From: Sialis fuliginosa
Taxonomy: Eukaryota > Arthropoda > Insecta > Megaloptera > Sialidae
Direction: 5' to 3'
Length of the DNA: 64,000 nt
NCBI GenBank assembly: GCA_961205875.1
Contig: OY540820.1
Coordinates: 3,906,001-3,970,000 of the forward strand
The translations under genes and the position numbers were made by a program. Positions 60,101 through 64,000 of the stretch are shown piece by piece. Under the pieces are notes generated by a model, which had not been told where the DNA came from, made no database searches, and worked only from the letters and a program-made list of their open reading frames with translations. Numbering within the stretch: position 1 is the first letter of the stretch; the number at the start of each line of letters is the position of its first letter.

Positions 60101-61877
60101 TGGAAATTATAATATGTATAATAACGATTTTTAATTTTATTTAATTATTTAATTATGAATTATTAATAATAAAAACTGTTATAGTTGCATTAGCGACATC
60201 AATGTTTTCATGAAATAAAATACATTTGTATACATAGAAAAGATGACTTCGCATATTTAATTACAGATATTATGACTTACAACATATAGTAGTTCTTAAA
60301 CAGTCTCGAAAATACGTCAAATCTAATTTAATGCATTTGTGAAGATTTAATCCGATATAATAAATAAAAACGAAAAAATAACAAACGGATATTAGCTAAC
60401 AATAACAATTAAAGAAAAATAAGGTAGTGGCACCAGTCTTGGCAAGAACTCCAGTAATGGCAAATTTTTAATTAAATGTAGGTACTGAAATAGAAATAAT
60501 TTCTGAATATTAATCTATATACATTTAACTGTCTTACGATTTGAGACAATCGGCCAATAAGTGTCAAAATGGTGGACATTTAAACTAATTATTAGTATAA
60601 TTTACTTATTAATTATTATATTATCATAGAAATTGTTTTACATTGTTTTAAATTTGACGATTCTTTCTTTTATATCTTTTGTGTCGTAGTACTTATCATT
60701 TTATAATCATTAGCAAGTGTCCATCACTGCGTGCTCATTACTGGTTTTACCTTTGCCATTACTGGAGAAAACACATGAACAAAATAAAACGCTATAATTT
60801 AAAAAACAAACTATATTGCGGACTTTGGTAATTACATTGATTAAATAAAGAGTTACTTGTTTTATTAGTACAAAAAACAGACCCATTAATCCAAAAAAAA
60901 ACGAAAACTTGCTTTTATAGCGGCCATAACTAGTGCCTTTACCTTATATACTATTCGTTATATTTTAATTTGTTTGTTACATAAAAATAAATAGAAAAAC
61001 TATTTTTTATAAAAAAAATCACACGATGTCCATACAAATCTCAGTTTCGATATCGTCTAGACCGGCTTAATTTTTTTTACAAAACGAGACTGAGACGAGA
61101 TCAAAATGATACTTTCAGTTATAAAAAAGACTTATATGACTCTCGTCTCGTATGGTAAAACTACACTGATATTTTAATTTACATAATTAGGTGCAATATA
61201 TTGTTTTCAAGTTTAATTTTGGGTTGCATAAAACACAATTAATCACGATTAGTTAATCATATCAGTTATTTTAAAACCATTATTACGTTACAATAATCAT
61301 CGTTATAATAAATTTTATAATGTAAAAAAAATCACTGATATTTTAATTTACATAATTAGATGCAATATATTGTTTTCAAGTTTAATTTTGGGTTGCATAA
61401 AGCAAAATTAATCACGATTAGTTAATCAGTTATTTTAAAACCATTATTACGTTACAACAATCATCGTTATGATAAATTTTATAATGAAAAAAAAAATCAT
61501 ATTTAGTAAATTCTTCATTTACAAATTCAGATTAAGTTTAGAAATGGTTTGAAAATCGTGTTTGTTTTATGTAACCCCAGATAAAACTTTTATATTAATT
61601 TAATTTCACCATGAAAATATAAATTCAACAATATAAATAACAATTTATGAAAATATTTTTTAAATAGGTACATAATTTGAAACAAGTCTGTATATTAAAA
61701 AAACATACCTGTAACATTTTTCTTCCTCATCAAAATATCTTCAACTACACCCACAAATCCATTATAATTAATTACAACTTCACATCTAATCAATTTAAAA
61801 AAATGTGTCCAAGTCATTCTGCTATAAAGTTTGAAAGCTATAATTCCAAAAACCAACAATGGCAAAAACCAAATCAT
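39925..61877 (-). CDS. DHRSX: DHRSX-like short-chain dehydrogenase/reductase, six exons, complete
   Basis: Joined exons are 61877-61709, 48998-48891, 47401-47228, 45579-45366, 42212-42011 and 40116-39925, giving 1059 nt and 352 residues. Every junction has GT-AG and compatible phase (1, 1, 1, 2, 0). Residues 1-19 form a hydrophobic N-terminal anchor. The Rossmann motif TGGSRGIG is at 69-76, NNAG at 149-152, NVSS (catalytic Ser region) at 202-205, and the YxxxK pair is Tyr231/Lys235, followed by PGVVNTD. From memory, the segments YLGHFLLT, YAQSK, PGVVNTD and LFFK match human DHRSX (330 residues) better than RDH11-14. Human DHRSX is reported to oxidise polyprenol and reduce dolichal in dolichol synthesis at the ER. 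That role is inferred here, not shown. An in-frame TAA two codons upstream of the ATG supports this start. A retinol-dehydrogenase-like SDR is the main alternative. Confidence 0.85.
40376..41160 (+). mobile_element. Family Y repeat, copy 1 (DHRSX-like intron 5)
   Basis: Built from degenerate units each running from TTGGAGCCACTTACAGG or TTGGAGTCCCTTGCAGTCG to TTTCTCCAAAATTTTAAATG and GTTGACTTTAGTATTTG. It shares these with 55165-55862. Similar AT-rich text without a partner continues to about 41700. It fills most of the 1.9-kb intron. Confidence 0.7.
42011..42212 (-). CDS. DHRSX: DHRSX-like exon 5 (YxxxK active site)
   Basis: A 202-nt exon with acceptor attacag|GA and donor TTTAAG|gtgagt. It encodes the active-site YAQSK and then HAVHPGVVNTDIF, the conserved PG motif, and ends PYLFFK. 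The open frame runs past the acceptor upstream, but the splice site and the family alignment place the exon start at 42212. Confidence 0.9.
42213..44249. other. Intron 4 of the DHRSX-like gene, upstream part
   Basis: AT-rich. A cluster at 43270-43490 repeats ATCAAAATAAAGTACCTATT twice directly and once inverted, with an inverted TCAAGAGAATATTCTCTTGA palindrome. A fragment at 44040-44170 resembles a Helitron-like 5' region (GTCTGTCTGTT, ACTGAACCGATTTTGAT). Confidence 0.45.
44250..45022 (+). mobile_element. Family E repeat, forward copy (DHRSX-like intron 4)
   Basis: The fullest copy, running from ACATCTGCCAAGTGAATGC to TTCGATATTGCAAGGAAGC, with repeated GTCAAAATGACATTTAAAAC motifs and a short GGACGGATGGACGG tract. 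The short open frame here is repeat-derived. Confidence 0.75.
45366..45579 (-). CDS. DHRSX: DHRSX-like exon 4 (NNAG completion, catalytic Ser)
   Basis: A 214-nt exon with acceptor tttcag|CT and donor TTAAA|gtgagg. It encodes AGILFVP, then NYLGHFLLTHLLL and the catalytic-serine segment RIINVSS. This is the most strongly DHRSX-like part, because vertebrate DHRSX has AGVMMVP and NYLGHFLLTNLLL at the same spacing. Confidence 0.9.
45720..46263. mobile_element. Family A MITE, copy 6, left end lost (intron 3)
   Basis: The right end, CAGGTGCCAGTACCT, is followed by TA. The interior from about 45785 matches copies 1 and 4. The left part is replaced at 45725-45772 by a Helitron-like fragment (GTCTGTCTGTCCGTTAGTGC, CACTCGAGAACC). 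Confidence 0.7.
46783..46926. mobile_element. Family D short MITE, copy 2 (intron 3)
   Basis: Same ends as copy 1 (ATGCCATGTTAAGACC and the inverse). It contains the inverted AAACAAAACAGCAAC pair and the TGCAATAAACCCTATAC core in the opposite orientation. Confidence 0.75.
47228..47401 (-). CDS. DHRSX: DHRSX-like exon 3
   Basis: A 174-nt exon with acceptor ttttag|GT and donor AACG|gtacgt. It starts with GCRNTGFGE, the usual second-strand region of SDR enzymes that reads cofactor type. It contains FLLDVGSFESVKQF, which matches the family's conserved Asp-Leu-containing strand, and ends in LFNN, the first half of the NNAG motif completed by exon 4. Confidence 0.88.
47503..48791. mobile_element. 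hAT-type element, family K, copy 3, forming most of intron 2
   Basis: The ends are CAGTGGCGTAGCTAG and AGCTACGCCTCTG. The flanking 8-bp duplication is aged (TTAATACA against TCAATATA). Subterminal inverted blocks ATAAGGACGGATGACTGAAT lie at about 47670 and 48740. Of the 1489-bp intron only about 200 bp is not this element. The 115-codon open frame near 47422-47769 crosses its end and is not a gene. Confidence 0.85.
48031..48340. mobile_element. hAT-type MITE J nested in family K copy 3
   Basis: The ends are CATGGGCGCCGGGAG and CTGCCGGCGCCCATG with a perfect 8-bp duplication TATAGATA (48023-48030 and 48341-48348). It is 310 bp with GC-rich ends and an AT-rich core. The interior ACCTTTTTTTTTGGTCGCGT resembles that of family I. 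Confidence 0.9.
48891..48998 (-). CDS. DHRSX: DHRSX-like exon 2 (nucleotide-binding motif)
   Basis: A 108-nt exon with acceptor tttgcag|AT and donor ATCG|gtaagt. It encodes residues 57 (part) to 93 (part), including the glycine-rich TGGSRGIG motif that binds NAD(P). Phase 1 at both ends fits the neighbouring exons exactly. Confidence 0.88.
49371..49875 (+). repeat. Tandem repeat, about 160-bp unit, related to element O (intron 1)
   Basis: AATCGTAAATATCTCGGTTC begins units at 49371, 49534 and 49690, and a shortened one at 49861 (spacings 163, 156, 171). Each unit has a run of C, GTATTTTTCCC and GATCGAATGAAA. The same elements occur in the centre of element O. Confidence 0.85.
49880..50990. 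other. AT-rich part of DHRSX-like intron 1
   Basis: No repeat partner or exon was recognised. Confidence 0.4.
50995..51681. mobile_element. Palindromic element O, copy 2 (intron 1)
   Basis: CCCGGG at both ends, flanked by TA. Arms as in copy 1, but the unique centre reads in the other direction, so the whole is the reverse complement of 38582-39267 with few differences. Confidence 0.85.
52266..52407. mobile_element. Family D short MITE, copy 3, inside element C
   Basis: Ends ATGCGGTGTTCACACC and the inverse. Inner inverted AAAACAAAACAGCAAC pair, very like copies 1 and 2. Confidence 0.8.
52560..52952 (+). mobile_element. Helitron-like 3' end with minisatellite, inside element C
   Basis: It ends in CGGGCCAATGCGCTAG before a T, with a short CCGG/CCGG stem, as Helitron 3' ends do. 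The 5' boundary is not visible, so the start given is a guess. The array of 13-bp units lies just inside. Confidence 0.5.
52787..52895 (+). repeat. Minisatellite, 13-bp unit, about eight copies
   Basis: Repeats of GCATGTTGGGTGG with few variants. Because 13 is not a multiple of three, an open frame across it cycles through three peptides. It is not a gene. Confidence 0.9.
53483..54257. mobile_element. Insert X in the right arm of element C
   Basis: The arm text breaks at AAAATAT and resumes after a second AAAATAT, a 7-bp direct repeat. The insert has ACTTCCATGTTC near its left end and GAACATGGAAGT at its right end. It contains a CACA-rich tract at about 54098-54130. The overlapping short frames there are spurious. 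Confidence 0.6.
54450..55160. other. AT-rich part of intron 1 with a hAT terminus fragment
   Basis: GTCACGCCTCGCCACTG ending at 54610 matches the one ending at 63355 and resembles the right end of family K relatives. Nothing else was recognised. Confidence 0.45.
55165..57200. mobile_element. Family Y element, copy 2, with a LINE tail inside (intron 1)
   Basis: 55165-55862 matches 40376-41160 unit by unit. The outer ends AGGGTTCTGAAG (about 55166) and CTTCGGAACCCT (about 57187) are inverted, suggesting one element whose middle was filled by other insertions. At 55870-56500 text of the kind TGTACCTTGGATCACTG recurs several times, with no coding frame that I recognise. Confidence 0.5.
56700..57126 (+). 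mobile_element. LINE (Jockey/CR1-like) 3' end, 5'-truncated
   Basis: The open frame ending at 56946 has the usual tail of non-LTR reverse transcriptases: YNNRNKKDLYVPFEQSA, then a Y-x-LP-x3-K segment (YDYLPSRLK), FKIELKTLL, and CYYSINEYASQ. A roughly 150-bp untranslated stretch with AATAAAG leads to a (TTA)n tail. The reverse transcriptase core and everything upstream are missing, so this is a dead-on-arrival insertion. Confidence 0.7.
57210..58020. other. AT-rich part of intron 1
   Basis: Only a short direct repeat (TCTAGGGCTTCTAGGGTTTC, at about 57725) was noted. No gene. Confidence 0.4.
58685..59969. mobile_element. Hairpin element H, nested in G, itself carrying I
   Basis: The ends are CAGGGTGTTTGGTTCGGCGA and the inverse (one mismatch), flanked by TA. 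The arms mirror each other (TTTTATATCGGCCATT; CTACACTATCAGATCAAAA; GTGAGTCGATCGTAGTATGC) about a centre near 59105. Confidence 0.85.
59556..59892. mobile_element. hAT-like MITE, family I, intact copy nested in H
   Basis: Ends CATAGGTGTCCAACC and GGTTGGACAAGCTTG with an exact 8-bp duplication GCTTAAAT (59548-59555 and 59893-59900). The GGCCCGCGGGCC-rich end is typical of Charlie-type hAT elements. The short frames over its right end are spurious. Confidence 0.9.
60422..60944. mobile_element. Family A MITE, copy 7 (intron 1)
   Basis: The left end is AGGTAGTGGCACCAGTCT and the right end is CTAGTGCCTTTACCT, with TA on both sides. Orientation as in copies 2, 3 and 5. Confidence 0.8.
61164..61500 (+). 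repeat. Tandem duplication, 170-bp unit, two copies
   Basis: ACTGATATTTTAATTTACAT begins at 61164 and again at 61334. The copies are nearly identical apart from a few bases and a small deletion. It lies about 200 bp inside intron 1 from exon 1. Confidence 0.9.
61709..61877 (-). CDS. DHRSX: DHRSX-like exon 1 (start codon, membrane anchor)
   Basis: Encodes residues 1-56 plus the first base of codon 57. It begins MIWFLPLLVFGIIAFKLYS, a typical uncleaved N-terminal membrane segment, followed by a basic stretch (LMRKKN) leading to the dehydrogenase domain. The donor reads ACAG|gtatgt. In-frame stops TAG and TAA lie just upstream of the ATG, so translation cannot start earlier on a contiguous transcript. 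A TCAGTT initiator-like site on the minus strand near 61920 could mark a start about 43 nt upstream, but no TATA box is visible. Confidence 0.75.
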
Positions 61878-62154
61878 ATTTTATTTCTACTCCGTTATGA
61901 ACTAAGGCTATCCGGAAACTGATGGTCCACAAAAAGAAATGAAATGATAGGCTAGAAAAGAATGATTCTCTACGAGATTAGAACAAGTTTTCAAGGTTCT
62001 TACTTTCTGTATTATTATTATAGGTGCAGGTATATGCAATAGTAAAAAGTAGAATTTCAATTAACCGATATTACATATGCAGGTTAATAAATTAATAAGA
62101 TATCATTGCCATCAGAAATAGTTCTAGGATTATTAAATATATTAAAGGTTTTGG

Positions 62155-62450
62155 GGTCGTACCCCCCCCCCCCCCCGAAATATTCAATGTTCTTAAAATA
62201 TATGAAATTATTATTACAATTTTGAATTTAATGACCTTTTTTGTGATTATAAGTTATAATCACAAAAAAGGTCATTAAATTCAAAATTGTAATAATAATT
62301 TCATATATTTTAAGAACATTGAATATTTCAGGAGGGGGTTATAATTTATAACCCCCTCCTGAAATATTCAATGTTCTTAAAATATGCGAAATAATAATTT
62401 TGAATTGAATGACTTTTTTTCCGTTTTTCATATAGTTAACTGCACTTAGT
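62155..62450. repeat. Alternating inverted triplication of a family-K-like segment
   Basis: A segment running from GAAATATTCAATGTTCTTAA to AATGACCTTTTTTGTGATTA occurs forward, then inverted (centre near 62253), then forward again (centre near 62345). The first two arms look identical over about 80 bp. The segment resembles the interior of 19316-19620. Confidence 0.85.
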
Positions 62451-62552
62451 TATATGACTAAAAAAAAAGGTCTTTAATATTTACTTATTAATAATTTTCA
62501 ATTGTGTGACCTTTTTTTTAAGTCTTAAAATTAGAAATTATAATTTCGCATA

Positions 62553-63110
62553 TTTTGGCGTGCTGAAACCGAATCCGTCATCCGAATTACTTCATCCGGT
62601 CATATTTTTGATATAATCTAACCTAAAATTATCTAAATTACGATTTTGACAATGTTTAAGAATTTATTACCAAGTAGAGACTTTTTTTCTAAAGTTTTCG
62701 TTCACAGTAAGAAATAGTACTATTTTTCCTCTTTAAAACGAATTTTTATTTTTTACTGTACAATTTTTTTTCACCGAAATATACTAGTTTGAATATTTTA
62801 TATATTTTTTAATAGGGTAGACACAGTAACACAATGGACTTTAATATACATTAAATATAACAATAACTTCAAACTAGTTTATTTCGGTGAAAAAAATCGT
62901 ACAGTAGAAAGTAAAAATTTATTTTAAAGAGGAAAGATAGTACCACTACTTCTTACCATGAACGAAAACTTTAGAAAAATTTACCTACTTGGTAATAAAT
63001 TCTTAAATATTACCAAAATCGTCATTTTGGACACTTTAAGGTTAGGTTATATCAAAAACCTGACCTGATGGAGCAATTCGGGTGACGGATTCGGTTTCAG
63101 CACGCCAAAA
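62553..63110. mobile_element. Foldback element N
   Basis: The ends TTTTGGCGTGCTGAAACCGA and the inverse bracket two arms that pair along almost their whole length around a centre near 62830 (ACTAGTTTGAATATT side). It is 558 bp and non-coding. It lies just upstream of the DHRSX-like gene. Confidence 0.85.
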
Positions 63111-63114
63111 GTCT

Positions 63115-64000
63115 CCAAATCACCTATTTAAGTAGAGACACCAAAAATAATGTCGGCCTGTGTTATCACTTGTTCAGTAGCCGTTATTTCTAACAATAAC
63201 ATAATAATAAACACAATACTGTTATTTTAAACAGTAAAAGTTTGAACTTAAGGTGTTTCATAACTAGATTTATGTGTGTTAATGGGGGGGGGGGGGGACG
63301 ATAAGCTCATTGTTAAATATCCTTCCATTATTAAAAATATCACGTCTCGCCACTGTGATTAATACATCCTAACCCCCCCCCCCTCCCCCCAACTTAATAT
63401 TCAGGATTCAAGAGGCACACACAAAAGCTAAGAAAATGATTCGGTCTATTTTTACATTATGACCATAGATATAGAGAATGGACAGTGCATTCTGTATTAA
63501 CTCAATGGTGTAACATCTGTTCAAAAAAGGAGAGAGAGATGCAGTGTAGTTTGGAATATATCTACCTCTTTTTCTAAGAATCTGATTGGTAGCTTACTAT
63601 AGTTCAGGGTAGTATTTCTGTCAGATATATTTTTGTATATCTATCTTGTGATTTTTGTGCAATAAGTTTTATATTAGAAATATAAATAATACAAACAATA
63701 AACATACTATAATGGTTCATATTTCATCGAGGAAATAAAAAAAAAATCAATTGATCTGATAGAAATTTGCAAAATTATGAACGGATATTCCGGGAAAATA
63801 ACATTTTTGCTACCAAAAATATTAAATATATATTAATAAAAAATAGTTTTAAATCAATTCCCATGTGGTTGCTACAAAATTATGAGATGGATTGCACTTA
63901 CAAAGAGCACATACAAGATTTACTTAACAAAATTTTAAATATTTTTTTTGATATTAGAACAAGATATTAAAATTGGTTAAAAAAATTCGAAACTTATATT
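63115..64000. other. AT-rich end of window with a hAT terminus fragment
   Basis: Long G and C runs at 63282 and 63374 and the text CGTCTCGCCACTG ending at 63355 suggest a broken family K relative. A plus-strand frame at 63767-63966, with a stop and further open codons after it, has the look of a decayed transposase tail (CTYKEHIQDLL), but I cannot assign it. Confidence 0.35.

Noticed and set aside
63767-63970. Possible transposase C-terminus
   Set aside because: Suggestive Cys/His spacing, but too short, followed by a stop with further open codons, and not assignable to a family. Noted only under the end-of-window stretch.
1-64000. CRISPR arrays, operons or prokaryotic genes
   Set aside because: No direct-repeat/spacer pattern or bacterial-type coding density. 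Spliced exons and insect-type transposons show this is eukaryotic chromosomal DNA.

Overview
The window is very AT-rich, intron-rich eukaryotic DNA crowded with foldback and inverted-repeat transposons. Canonical GT-AG introns, a TATA box plus TCAGT-type initiator, four TTAGG units in tandem and the overall texture (runs of C/G ending in CAGTGGCGTAG, frequent AGGTACC) point to an insect. A hemipteran such as an aphid or relative is my best guess, but that is inference only.

Two host genes can be supported. (1) A complete six-exon gene on the minus strand, 61877 to 39925. All exon phases agree and give a 352-residue short-chain dehydrogenase/reductase with an N-terminal membrane anchor. It aligns by eye with vertebrate DHRSX along most of its length (TGxxxGxG, NNAG, YLGHFLLT, YxxxK, PGVVNTD). 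(2) A single 5' coding exon on the minus strand, 18683 to 18546. It encodes a signal peptide and ends in a perfect splice donor. Upstream lie a matching initiator and TATA box. The rest of this secreted protein, possibly a hormone or neuropeptide precursor, was not found and probably lies toward or beyond coordinate 1.

Almost everything else is repeats. 1-18 kb: intergenic or intronic AT-rich DNA with copies of repeat families A, B, E, F, G, a Harbinger-type MITE (Q) and a recent 214-bp tandem duplication. 19-39 kb: a hairpin element split by a hAT MITE, more A, B, E and K copies, a Helitron-like element and several palindromes. 39.9-61.9 kb: the DHRSX-like gene, whose introns are loaded with elements. 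Intron 2 is almost wholly one hAT-type element (with another inside it). Intron 1 holds a 2.7-kb set of hairpins within hairpins, a LINE tail, and three DNA elements inserted one inside another. 62-64 kb: a near-perfect alternating inverted triplication and another foldback element.

Several insertions are resolved by exact target-site duplications (8-bp for hAT types, TA for the CAGGGTG-ended hairpins, TAA for the Harbinger type), so the order of events can be read. I found no tRNA, rRNA, CRISPR array or prokaryotic feature, and no element with retroviral or Polinton proteins. No new protein system was found. The unusual content is the density and nesting of palindromic non-autonomous elements. 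Most short open frames in the window are chance or repeat-derived and are left out.
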